NCBI GenBank assembly: GCA_019426215.1
Contig: CM033396.1
Span: forward strand, 19,917,101-19,981,100
DNA length: 64,000 nucleotides
Source of the DNA: Buddleja alternifolia
Lineage: Eukaryota; Streptophyta; Magnoliopsida; Lamiales; Scrophulariaceae
Direction: 5' to 3'
The notes under the pieces were generated by a model. The model was not told the origin of the DNA. It saw nothing but the letters and a program-made list of their open reading frames with translations, and searched no databases. Position numbers and translations under genes: made by a program. Below, one piece after another: positions 35,115 to 46,329 of this stretch; the stretch's first letter is position 1, and the number at the start of each line of letters is the position of its first letter.

Positions 35115-36535
35115 GTTTGTATATCATTAGGTATCTCGAACAAAAATTCATGCATTCATCAAAATCCTCTTGCAATTGAGACTTCAAGATGTGCTCGATT
35201 GCGCACATACTTTTTGAGGGTAGACAAATATCTGAATGATGTAAGAAAAGTCTTAAGACATAAAATAACCTTCCAGAAGATTATGTTATTGACAAGTTAA
35301 GTGTGTATAAAATGCTAAATTGTACCTCTCTATAGGATACATGCACCGAAACTGAGTGGGCCCAACTATTAATCCCTCTTTCGCCAAATGTACACGTAAG
35401 TGTTCCATTATGTCAAAAAAGCTGGAGGGAATTTTTTTTTCTCAAGGTGACATAGTGTGAGCGCAATTCTATCTTAAATTTTCTCCAGATCAAATTTAAA
35501 GTTCACTTGAGAGCATTTTCCTAAAGAAGTTGCCTAATTCGATCAAAACATCAACAACATTCTTAGGCAATGCTCTATGTGCAGCAATTGAAAGTATTTT
35601 TTGCATGAAAATGTGATTATTGTGGCTTTTTAGAACCCATAAACTCTATGCGTCTAACTGCACATGCGAGAAATATTGGATGCATATCCAGCAGGAATGT
35701 TTTGAACTCTTTAGCACACCATAAAATATTTTCATCTCTTTACTGCTCAATTAAAATGATGAAGCATGCAAATAAAAACCTCCATTAGGTCTTGAAACCA
35801 GGTGTAAAAGATTTCTAATTTTCAAAAGTTGGAGACGCATTCGACCAATGAGATTGTCCTTTATTTTACCTTTGACATCTGACAATGTATAAAATATGTT
35901 GTCGCACACATTCTTCTCAAAATGCATGCAAGGGTTTGCCGAACAATATTTTCATCCAATAAGGCAACTCAAAGAATATACTTCTTTTCTTCCAAGAAGA
36001 TTATGCATTTTCATCGGTTTTTCTTCTTTTTGCGAGATGCTAGTCTTTTTTTTTTCATCCAACTTCTTTTTAAAATCTTCTTTTTTGTATTCAATGTGAT
36101 TATTGTAATAGCTCCACCTCTGAAGGTAGAATAGGCTTTTGACTTAGTTGCATTGTCCCATCAAATGATATTTTATCCCTGCGTAACCTATGTCAGTGAG
36201 TAAGAAGCCACCATGACCATAATAGCAAAATTTGTGTCCATTATTCAAATATTTGAATCGTGATAGGACAAGAAAAAACAACTCTTGTTCCCCAACCTGA
36301 TATATTTCCACAGTTTGGAACATTAGTAAATGTCCACAATAGAGCAACATGCAATTGGAAAGCTTGATCACTTCAGGCATCGTAAGTTTGGACTCCAATA
36401 TCCCACAACTCCTTAAATTCATTAATCATAGGTTGCATATGCACATCAATTTTATTTACCGGTCCTTTGGGTCCATAATGATAATAGATAATATGAAGGA
36501 TGACTGTTTCATACAAAGCCAAAGGCAAATTATAA
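35115..36535 (-). pseudogene. CACTA (En/Spm) TNP2-type transposase relic
   Basis: Minus-strand translations in shifting frames match the plant TNP2 order: LCMKQSSFILSIIIMDPKGP, IDVHMQPMINEFKEL, a LLWTFTNVPNCGNISGWGT block, a KFCYYGHGGFLL block, then FFDIMEHLRVHLAKEG-PTQFRCMYP and YLSTLKKYVRNRAHLEVSIA of the C-terminal DUF4218 region. An intron at 35232-35325 (GT-AG, 94 nt) separates MYPIER from the next Tyr and joins in frame. The N-terminal half is missing: the LTR at 36536 cuts it. Many stops. No CACTA terminal repeats are visible. Confidence 0.75.
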
Positions 36536-38500
36536 TGTTAGAATAGTGTCCTGCGAGCCAATCCTAGATAGGTTTTATTTATCTACTCTTGTAATAAATA
36601 ATTTCGTTTTTCATTATATTAATAAAAGGCATTTCTTCATCTTATGTTTATATTGTTATAATTGTATGATGAAGTCCCTAAAATTCACACATAGCTATGG
36701 GACTTGATATCTTATTGGATGAATTATCATAAAATAAGTCTCTAAGGTTGTGATTTCTAAATCCCGTCCAAGTCATAGAATTATCAGGATGGGATATTGA
36801 TAATTCGGATAGACTTGAGCCTATGATGCACACTCTTAATTAGAGAATGTCTCATTTTATAGACATTAGTGTAGTTGACACAAATGCTCATATGCGGGTG
36901 TTTGTTGAGAACAAGTTCACTGATTACCCTGACTGAAACTTCCTAAATTAGAATTATTTGTATATATGTCAAATTAGGAGTTTCTTAATCACGATAGTTC
37001 AACATTAATTCTTTGACTTGAGTCGTCACAGTATCTTGTTTATTGGCTCACTGCACTTTGACTCATGTGCCAGTTCTTTTACAAGAACACATATGGATTG
37101 GTGATTGGGTACAGTGACTCGTATATGGAGGTAGTTGTTGACAACAAATGATCCATCACTTGCCTAGATGAACAAGTGAATCTCCTATAATATTCTAAGT
37201 GGTTTGATTGAGTTAGTACTTGGCCAAGGCAAGTAAGTAATTAATTAAGAAATGAGTTTCTCGAATTAGTTAATCACTAGTCAAACACACTTGAATTATT
37301 AAGTTTGAATTTACATGGATCTCGACCAACAAGATTCCTCGATCCTTAAAATTGGGAAATTAGTTGATGGAAGAATCTCACTTGCATGGAATGCGTGATT
37401 GGAAATGTTCACTTTGAATCGCCTGCAGCTAGGTCTTCAAGATAAGTAACTAGAAATGTTTTTTTAATTTATGGGTATCTTATATTTAATGGAGATTAAA
37501 TAATAAGATGGTTAATTAAAAGTATTTAATTAATCGTGACAATTTAATTGTTCAAAATTAAATCATAAAGGTTATGAACTCATTACTAGTATGTTGGTGA
37601 ATCACATACAATAGTCGGACAAATCTATTTCTTAGTTAATGAAATTTAATTCAAAATAGTTGAGTTAATATATTAATTTATTTGATTAATTAATTAAGAC
37701 TTTTTATTTATTCAATAGTTGGATGAATATTTAATTAAGTTCAAAAGATGTTTGGTAAAAGTCTAGAAAGCATTTAATTAATTAGGTATGCCCAAATTAA
37801 TTGGAAGAGACTTTTAATTAATCTAGTATGGTGGATTAAATATTAAAAGACTTATTTTATAGCCTTGGTCGAAAATTTGGTGGAAGAAAAATAATTAAAG
37901 GATTTAAATTAATTTTCTTCAATTTAATTATTTTTCTTCCAGGAGGAAATTAGATTTTTTGGAGAGAAAGAATTCCTTTTAAAGATATGAATAGGATTCC
38001 TATTAGATAAGGATAAGGTTCCTAATAAATAGGAATCTACTTGTATGAGGAAACTAATTAAAGTAGAAGAGTTCTATTTAGAAATAATTAGTCTTCTACT
38101 CCTACAAGAAAAAGGATTATTGTAGAGGATTTTTTCCTGAGAAAGAATTGCAAGAACTTAATCCTATATATATGACTAGTATGGAACGAAAATACGATGA
38201 TGACTTTTGGAAGCCAAAAATTGTCGTTCCTATTGCAAGAAAATCGTTCTCTCTCTGTCCCAACATATAAGTTTTCTTGAGTTCTTGATTATTCATCAAA
38301 ATTGAATTCAAGAATTCTTCCAAAATACTTAAAGAAGTAATTATTTGCTTTCACCTTAATCCCAAACACTATTCTTTAGAGTTAGAATAAACGTTTACAG
38401 ATCAACCTAGCTAAAGATTATAAACAAGTGGGTATCCAGGGTGTGGATCAACTTTAAAGGATAAACACTTAGGGTCTCTGAAGTGAATGAAGAATCCTAT
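36536..38500 (+). mobile_element. LTR-like sequence cutting the CACTA relic
   Basis: It begins TGTTAGAATAGTGTCCTGCG and has the body of a long Copia-type LTR: AATTAATTA-rich middle, TATA-like CTATATATATGAC near 38163 and a U5-like stretch to about 38500, where element C begins. The 3' end is not resolved. An ACA|TATAA at 38262 could pair with TATAA at 36531, but the DNA beyond it is not transposase. Confidence 0.5.
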
Positions 38501-39030
38501 TGATGTGGGTTGAAATAGGTTCTTGGGCCAAGGTGGTAGTCCAGCACGATTAGGGGCCTAAGCCCAATAGCATCGCGAACTCGGATCCCCTTAGAAGATA
38601 ATCGTAGTCAGGTTTGTCCAGTATGAGGTTCGCCTGGTCCTGATCTGCACAGGTAGAGAACTCTATATAAGGCAAGCCTGGAGCAAGATCAGACAAGAAT
38701 CAATCAGGAAATATACTTACCATATCCGGACCTGTGGAGATCATGCTGACCGACTTGCCAATTATACCATTAAAGATATAGCCCAAGATGGAAGGATCTT
38801 GATTTATTCTACTTTCCAATGTACATTTAGGTATAGTTGACTTACCTTTTTATCTACCCCATCGTAAACTTGTATATATACCAACTCCAAAACACTAATA
38901 AAGGGATAAACTATTTTACCCCGTGGACGTAGGTCATATTTTGGCCTAACCACGTATATCTTGTGTCATTTTTACTATCATTTTCATGCTTTATACTATA
39001 TTGTTATATAATATATCGCATATTATCGAT
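38501..39030 (+). repeat. 5' LTR of element C (3' edge altered)
   Basis: It opens TGATGTGGGTTGAAATAGG. TATA candidates are CTATATAAGG at 38663-38672 and TGTATATATA at 38871-38880. After ATATATCGCAT it no longer matches the 3' copy. Confidence 0.8.
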
Positions 39031-39105
39031 GTGGGGTAAATCTATTTTTCGCAAAAAAAAATTCTTTAATGTTAACATTTTGCAATAGCAGCGGAAGATA
39101 TATTA

Positions 39106-40779
39106 ATGATGGAGAATCTGATCGAAAATGGAGGAAATGGGAAGAAGATGATGTTTTTCCCATCTGGGGTTGAGCAGGCCACACCTGCAACTCCGGCCAA
39201 CCTGGTGAGGCGATTGGAGGATGACCTGCAAAACCAAGTAGGGGACAACTCTCCAGAGGGCAAACAAGCGGGAAGGATGCCTCTCCTCAAAGTGTACTCG
39301 ATCTGGAGCAATTCATGGGAAGAATCAAAGGTGACATTGACAAAGTTGTCAATAAGGTAGTAAGTTCTAAACTTGCAGGCATGCCAGATCTGGCACAGAA
39401 GGATGATGTGGCTTCACCCCTCCCGAGGGGCACACCCAAGGTAGGAAACACAGAGATAGGGGTAATGGTAACATTATCCCCGATGATTCAGGAAAGCGGG
39501 TGGAACGATCTGAAGGCCTAGAGCGAGACGGAGGAAAGGATGACAACGTGCCTCCAAAAAAGTACTTAGCACCAGAGGGATGCTATATGCGCCGCCTAGA
39601 CCTGGAAGAGGAAGATCTAGAAGGTTGGGTCCCCAACCTAATTTCCACAAAGAACAACCCAAAGAGGAAAAGTCACATCTCTAGATGCAGCACTCACGTA
39701 ATGACATACCTGGGAAGGATGAATTGCAGAAACGACAAGCAAGAGTCCATACAAAACATGACAAAGATCTTAAGGATGATGCTAGTAGTTACGTCTCGGC
39801 CTAATCTGGGTGGGTAGATCATGGCATGAAAGAAAAAGCAAAGGCACGACTTGAGTAAATGGAGGAAATAGCAAGACGAATGGAAGACCTGGAGTGTAAG
39901 GCGATAGGAGGCCGGACTTCGGCAGATCGAGGCATTCCATTTACAGATTTCATTGCAAACGAGGAACTACCAAGGGACTTCAGGGTCCAGTCCATTGCGC
40001 TTTATGATGGAACTACGGATCCAGAAGACCACTTGTATACCTTTCATAATTATGCTTTTCTACACAGGTACTCTGATGCTATCAAATGCAGGGTGTTCTT
40101 GTGTACCTTAGCCGACTCTACACAACAGTGGTTCAACCAATTCCCGGCGAGATCCATTGGATCTTTTTCGGAGTTCAGCTCAAAATTCTTACACCAATTT
40201 GCCAGTGGCAAGCGGCATGAGGAGACTCCCTTGAGTCTATTCAACATCAAGCAAAGGGAAGATGAGACCTTATGTGCATATGTCAAACGTTTCAACGCTG
40301 CATCACTAGAGAGATCAGCCCCGATATCGGACCTGAAGGCAAGCGCTTTCACAACAAGGCTAAAGGAAGGAGACCTCTTCAAGTCGTTAACCAAGAGGCC
40401 TGCTCTAAGTTTTGACGAGCTGCTCTCTAGAGCTAAAAAATATGTTAACCTAGAGGACGCCCACATGATGATGAGAAGGGTCGAGCAAAAGAAACAAAAG
40501 CAAGAGGAGGGCAACAAGCATAAACCACGAAAAGAAGAGAGAATTAGTTGGGCTCCCAGCTCAACACGTGTGGTACCATCACCTCCAAATGCGCCCAGAC
40601 CCCGACGCATACCTATGAGGGGAAATTGGAGTGACCTTTTGATAGCTGTGGAGGTCAAAAATCCGATCCAATGGCCTGAAGGTGCAGATCAAGAGCTCAA
40701 GAATCCCCCGAGTGCACTCTTTTGCAGATACCATCGTGAGTATGGACATGATACGGATGAGTGCCCACAATTGAGATGA
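39106..40779 (+). pseudogene. gag polyprotein of element C
   Basis: The N-terminal part (39106-39820) is split over three frames. The Retrotrans_gag domain is intact from about 39859 to 40779: LPRDFRVQSIALYDGTTDPE, HLYTFHNYAFLHRY, QQWFNQFPARSIGSFSEF, CAYVKRFNAASLE, KKYVNLEDAHMM. It ends with the knuckle CRYHREYGHDTDEC (C-X2-H-X4-H-X4-C) at about 40723. An Arg/Gly-rich tail follows in another frame (40860-40930). The 306-codon stretch is the longest intact gag piece in the window. Confidence 0.88.
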
Positions 40780-40989
40780 AATCCAGCGTCTAGCCAAAAT
40801 GGGGTACCTGAAGGAATATGTCATAGACACTCACAATGCAAGCAATCCAGCCCCTGCCCGAGGGGGTCATACCTGGAGAGGTCGAGGTAGAGGATGGCGA
40901 GGCGGAAGAACCATATCTGGAGGCAGAGGAAACTTCCCTCAACAAATTAATACAGCACCAACTCCAGGGGCAGCACCTATGGAAACTAA

Positions 40990-42940
40990 TAATAACAATC
41001 GAGCAACTATTCACATTATATCAGGAGGCTAGCGGCCGGCAATTCGAAGTGGAGCATAAGGAGACAAATGAGGAACGTAGAGACTCAACCCGCATTCTTT
41101 ATGAACATCAGCCAGACCCGGCCCAGGCAAGAAATACAATTTGAACCTGATGAATCTAGGAGTAGGCAAGCTGGAGACCGTGTGTACTGCGTTGTTTGGT
41201 TTTTCAGGGGAACCGGTACAACCCATGGGTATTATTTCATTACCCTTCTCCTTAGGGGAAGGTCCTGAAAAAATAACGAAGCTAACCAGATTTTTGGTCA
41301 TGGATACCCCCTCGGCCTATAATATGATACTAGGCAAACTTGCACTGGTCCTGTTCGAAGCAGTGGTTTCAATATCACATATGAAGATAAAATTCCTAAC
41401 TGTCAACGGAGTAGGAGAAGTATCTGGTAATCAACATCAATCTAAGAAGTGCTATCAAACCTCCATTAAGCAAGGAGAGAAGCTAAATGAAGACAAGAAG
41501 CGCAAGCCTGAACCAATTGAGATAAAGAACAAAGAAATCGCTAAGAAGATGGTGCCATCACATGTAGAGCCAGTAGGAGAACTTATGAGTGTAGAACTCC
41601 TACCTGGAGATAAGGAAAAGACGGTCAAAATAGGATCGCATTTGAGCCCCGACCTGAAGGATGAACTAATAGCCATGCTGCGGAAGCATTCGGATGTCTT
41701 CTCCTGGTTAGCTAATGACCTGGTGGGAATTGCCCCAACTGTCATACAGCATCACATGAATGTAAACCCTAGTGCAAAGCCAATCATCCAAAAAAAAAAG
41801 ACATTTGGGCCAGAAAAAGACGCCATTATCAAAGCAGAGATCGACAAGTTACTTAAAGCCAAGCACATTGAGGAAATACAGTTCCCCGAGTGGATATCCA
41901 ATGTAGTCCTAGTACCTAAAGGCGGATCAAAACGGAGAATGTGTATCAACTTCCGTGACCTGAACAGTGCCTGTCCCAAGGATCATTATCCCTTACCAAG
42001 GATAGACCAATTGGTGGATGCTACAGCTGGATACGAGTTATTAAGCACTATAGATGCACAGAGTGGGTATCACTAAGTACCCTTAGCTGAGGAAGACCAA
42101 AGGAAGGTCAGCTTCATCACCTCCTTTGGCACCTTTTGTTACATAGCCATGACCTTCGGTCTAAAAAATGTCGGAGCTACATATCAAAGGCTTGTAGACT
42201 GTGATGTTTTGGGAACAAATGGGAAATAACATCGAAGTATATGTAGATGATATGGTGGTCAAGAGTCACATTGCAAGTACCCATGTACAAGACCTGGAAG
42301 AAACCTTTGAAACACTCCACAGATATAGGATGAAGCTGAACCCAGCCAAGTGTGCATTTGGAATCAAGAGGGGAAGTTCCTAGGGTACATGGTCACAGAA
42401 AGAGGTATAGAAGCTAAGCCTGTGCAGATCAAGGCTATCTAAGACATGGTGGCACCTAGAAATGTGAATAAAGTACAAAGGTTGAATGGGAGAATCACAG
42501 CTCTAAGTCGTTTCATATCCAAATCAGCAGAAAAGAGTTTACCATTTTTCAAGATATTACGTAAGGTGGACCACTTCAATTAGACTCCAGAATGTCAACA
42601 AGCTTTTGAGGACCTCAAGGCGTACCTGAGTCAGATCCTACTCCTTACTAAACCTGTGCAGGGCAAGCCATTGGTGATCCACCTAGCTGTGGCGGACCAA
42701 GTTGTCAGCACAGTCCTAGTCCTAGAGGAAGACAAAATAGAGAAACCCGTGTACTACATCAGCAAAGTACTTTCAGATATCGAGTCTCGATATTCGGACA
42801 TCGAAAAGAAGGCATTGGCATTAGTCATTACAGCAAGAAGACTTAAACCAAAATTTTAGATGTATAAAATCATTGTAAAGACTAGTCAACCACTCAAGGC
42901 TGTGCTAGGAAAGGCTGAGACATCAGGACGGCTTGTTAAG
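40990..42940 (+). pseudogene. PR-RT-RNaseH part of element C; protease active site deleted
   Basis: The protease region goes from the EIQFEPDE block (41130-41150) straight to NLGVGKLETVCTALFGFSG (41155 on). The roughly 110 bases that in B and fragment A encode the catalytic Asp and SVDILF are missing. RT follows in a long open frame (41141-42076: GSHLSPDLKDELIAML, FRDLNSACPKDHYPLPRIDQ) to a CAA-to-TAA stop; the YVDDMVVK box is near 42240. RNase H covers 42580-42900, with a TGG-to-TAG stop. Without the protease Asp this copy could not mature its polyprotein. Confidence 0.85.
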
Positions 42941-43059
42941 TGGGTCGTGGAGCTAGAGGAATTCGAGATAGAATACATGTCTCGATCTGCAGTCAAAGCG
43001 CAAGTCCTGGCTGACTTTGTCACTGAAAAGAACCGACCTGAGTAGGAGGGGAAGAAAGA

Positions 43060-44880
43060 ATAAAGGGTTTGGCTCTTATATGTAGACGGGTCAGCCACCC
43101 AAAATGGAAGTAGTGCAGGTGTGGTACTCACTACGCCCGAAAGAGATCAACTGGAGTATGCAATCAAATTTGAATTTAAAGCAAGCAACAACGAACCGGA
43201 ATATGAAGTATTCATCATGGGACTCAAAATGGCAATCAAAGGAAGAGCTAAAAAATTTGATAGTATACTCAGACTCACAACTCGTTACCAAACAAATTGA
43301 CGGGACCTACGAAGCTAAGGAGGAAAGGATGGTGAAATACTTGAAAACCACAGAGTCACTACGGGAAAACTTCCACAAACTGGAGATACATCAAATACCC
43401 CGAGTTGAAAATACCAAGGCTGATTATTTGTCCAAGCTGGGCAGTTCATTCACTGACTGTCAAACCCAGAACATTACCATACAAGCACTCACCAAGCCTA
43501 GCATTGAATAAGAGATTCTACACATAGAAGAAGGTGAAGATTGGAGAACAGAGATAATCCAATATCTCACAAAAGGGGTGCTACCTAAAGAAAGAAAGGA
43601 AAGGCAACGATTGGAGACCAGGGCTGCTAGGTTCGTCTTGATCGATGATGTGCTATACAAAAAGTCATTCGTACAACCCCACCTAAGATGTGTTTCGATA
43701 GAGAAAGGAGACTACATACTAAGAGAAATCCACGAGGGAGATTGCGGCAACCACATAGGTGAGGGAGCCCTAGCTGGAAAGGCCTTGAGGTCTGGCTATT
43801 TTTGGCCAACTCTAAAGGAAGATGCGGCTGACCTAGTGAAGAAATGTGAACAATGCCAAAAACATGCTGGCCTCATTCATGAACCTGCGGAAGCAATGCG
43901 CTCTATGAGTGTTCCTTGTCCCTTCTCCAGATGGGGGATGGACATTATAGGCCCATTTCCTATAGCCAAAGGCCAGAAGAAGTTCCTACTGGTGCTAGTC
44001 GACTACTTCAGCAAATAGGTGAAATCTGAAGCCTTAGCCTAGATCACAGAGGCGGAGGTCATTCGTTTCCTATAGAAGAACATCAACTGCAGATTCGGCA
44101 TACCCAGGGAGATCGTGGCTGACAATGGCAAGCAATTCAGCTGGGCCAAGCCAAGGAAGTGGTGTGAAGAGTTAGGGATCCAGCAGCGCTTCAGCGCTAT
44201 AGCTCATCCTCAAACCAATGGCCAGGTAGAGGTTACTAATAGAATAATAGTCCAAATTTTAAAGACCAGGTATGTCTACTACTTAGCTTTTAAAATTCAT
44301 ATGTCCCTTTTTCTTTCACAACCAACTCGTTTATTTTATCCATATTCCATTTCTAATAAGTTTATATAAATACCCTAACCTCGGTTATAAAGACTGGAGG
44401 GAGCGGGTGGGAATTGGGTCGAAGAATTGCAACCAATGTTGTGGTCATGTCGGACTACTCCTACGTCCACCACGAGTGAAAGTCCATTCCATTTGGTGTA
44501 TGGGGCTGAGGCCGTCATACCAGCAGAAGTCAGGGTATAATCCCATCAAGTCAGATACTTCGAGCCAGAGCAGAATGAAGAAAGACTAAGGGAAGAGCTG
44601 GAGCTAATAGACGAAGTTAGAGACAAGGCATACTTAAGGATTGAATAGTACAAGCATTGGATCATGAGAACCCAAGGAACAAAGGTGAAGGCCAGATCTA
44701 TCCAAGTAGAGGACCTGGTATTGAAGAGAGTAGATGCGATGCGGAGAATGAAGAAGTTCGACCCTAACTGGGAGGGCCCGTACAAAGTTACTAAAGTACT
44801 AGCTGGAGGAGCCTATGAGCTGGAGGATGGGGAGGGCAAGCCGCTCCCTCGCCCATGGAACAAGCAAAACTTGAAAAATT
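43060..44880 (+). pseudogene. aRNH and integrase 1 of element C
   Basis: Archaeal-type RNase H: YVDGSA near 43082 and FKASNNE near 43180. Integrase: HHCC region 43730-43865 (H-x-GDCGNH...CEQCQKHA), catalytic D in MDIIGPF about 43940, D in ADNGKQF about 44120, E in NGQVEV about 44230. The frame is interrupted by a GT-AG intron at 44270-44392 and continues [12 protein letters not shown]. The C-terminal GPYKVTKVL domain lies at 44690-44870. Stops in the core are TGG to TAG or CGG to TAG. Confidence 0.87.
44270..44392 (+). other. Probable spliceosomal intron inside integrase 1
   Basis: 123 nt, AT-rich, donor AG|GTATGT, acceptor AAAG|A, branch-like TTCTAAT about 35-40 bases before the acceptor. 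Removing it restores K-T-R|L-E-G, exactly where uninterrupted element B reads K-T-R-L-E-K. The unspliced frame hits a stop inside it. Confidence 0.75.
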
Positions 44881-45503
44881 TTACATGTGATCATAAAGAT
44901 TGCTCTCCTTTTTCTACTTTATTTTATTTTCTCATCTTATGTTTTGTTTCACCATTCGAAGGACTCACGCGTTGCTAATAATCCTTTTTGGAAGTTATGA
45001 ATGTTATATTTTTCAGGTACGATCTAGAGATTGTAAAACCTTCATTGCAGGGCCACATGCAAAGCTCCAATAATTTAGTAAGATTTTATTTTCCCAAAAT
45101 TTTGAGATTGAGTTGTGTATAAATGTAAAATATGCATGATAAATTGCGAAGCAAGTGGGGGCTGGCAAAGTAGAGGTAGTCGGAAGTGAGGACAATACCA
45201 TCTGGGTGGGGGCCCGGATCTGCTTAGGCAAGAATAATTCACCTACAGGCCAAACGGTCCCTAGGCCAAGGAAAAATGAGGAGGGATGTCCTCAGAAACA
45301 TTTATGGGCCTACCCTAAGGAAGACCGGGGTTTGGAGCAATAAAGAGGAACGGGCAGCCATAAGGATGGTGGTGAAACAAGGAGGAAAATTTGGAGAATG
45401 TGGGACATAAGGAAGGATGCCGACGGTATGGGCTGGCCACCCTATCCTATCTAGGAATATTTTGGTACGGAGGGAGAACAAGGAGATATAAGGCAGGAGG
45501 TAA

Positions 45504-45749
45504 ATACAAATCTCCACGATTGCATAGTTGCAGTGCAAGTCCCCACGATTGTACTCGCCTAATGACGGGTGTTCGATCCCATGTGCAAGTCTCCACGATT
45601 GCACAAAGGTGGTACAAGTCCCCATGATTGTACACACTTGGTAGAGGGTGCTTGAAACCAATGCAAGTTCCCACGATTGCATAAGAGAAGAAAATTGTGT
45701 GCAAGTCACCATGATTGCACAGTGACAATACAAGTCCCCACGATTGCAA
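45504..45749 (+). repeat. Array of seven 22-bp hairpin units, copy 1
   Basis: Units at 45504, 45533, 45583, 45612, 45661, 45699 and 45728 have the plan 6-nt stem, 10-nt loop, 6-nt stem. The loop is GTCCCCACGA or close to it. Stem pairs vary together: GTGCAA/TTGCAC, GTACAA/TTGTAC, ATGCAA/TTGCAT; unit 2 has a G-T wobble. The first and last units have one or two mismatches. Confidence 0.88.
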
Positions 45750-46329
45750 GGATGTGTACCACTTGACCCTCGCTGGAGCTCTAGCTCAGTCTAGATCTGG
45801 GGGGTACCACCTCGAAAATAATGAGTTTGGTTTTTGCTTTTTTGTGAGGAATGGTATATAAAAGTGCTACCCATTCATAGAGGACATGCTTGGCTTTAGC
45901 AAAAAGGAAGGTATGATTGTAACATCCTTTTCATTCATTATTTACGTTTAGCGGTTGTCTCGTGGTAAAATAATATCAAGGTTAACCCATTCAACGTTTG
46001 AGTTTGTGCAAGATTCACCTTTTTAGCTTCTCTTTTGTGTAAAAAGTATACCATGAGCAAGAGGGGCAACACATGTAGAAAAGGTAAGTAAATAGGTTTA
46101 AAATATACAAGCGAGGAAATGCATGCAATATTATCAAAGGCAGGTGGTAACCAAGGAAGTAAAAGTTCAAAACATTCATAAACCTACTAAACAATCATAG
46201 CCTAAACCTGGGCTGTGGAATTAGGGGAATTCGAGATAGAGTACACATCACGAGTTGCAATCAAAGCACAAGGCCTAGCAGACTTTGTTACCAAAATGAC
46301 CTGACCTGACCTGAGCAGGATGGGAAGGA

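Larger units (their letters stand above)
42941..46208 (+). repeat. Tandem duplication copy 1 in element C
   Basis: 3268 bp. It starts at TGGG in the aRNH linker and ends before the TGGG at 46209. It contains aRNH, INT, intron and hairpin array. The last ~1.57 kb (from about 44640) is about 99% identical to copy 2; the first ~1.7 kb only about 92-93%, by eye. Confidence 0.88.

Noticed and set aside
36531..38267. Target duplication TATAA bounding an LTR at 36536-38262
   Set aside because: The sequence beyond 38267 does not resume the CACTA transposase cut at 36535, so the match is probably chance.
40050..40658. 202-codon minus-strand ORF
   Set aside because: Antisense shadow of the intact gag domain of element C.
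44115..44369. Plus-strand ORF continuing the integrase with a hydrophobic tail
   Set aside because: The tail is intron sequence read through; the true integrase continues after 44392.
45302..45733. Minus-strand ORF with repeated Cys/His phrases resembling small zinc fingers (also 48499-49011 and 62855-63361)
   Set aside because: The Cys/His repeat comes from translating the 22-bp hairpin units; spacing follows the DNA repeats, not a zinc finger, and neighbouring frames are equally open.
45504..45749. CRISPR-like direct repeats with spacers
   Set aside because: Plant nuclear context, units with unequal spacing, varying stems and location inside a retroelement rule out a CRISPR array.
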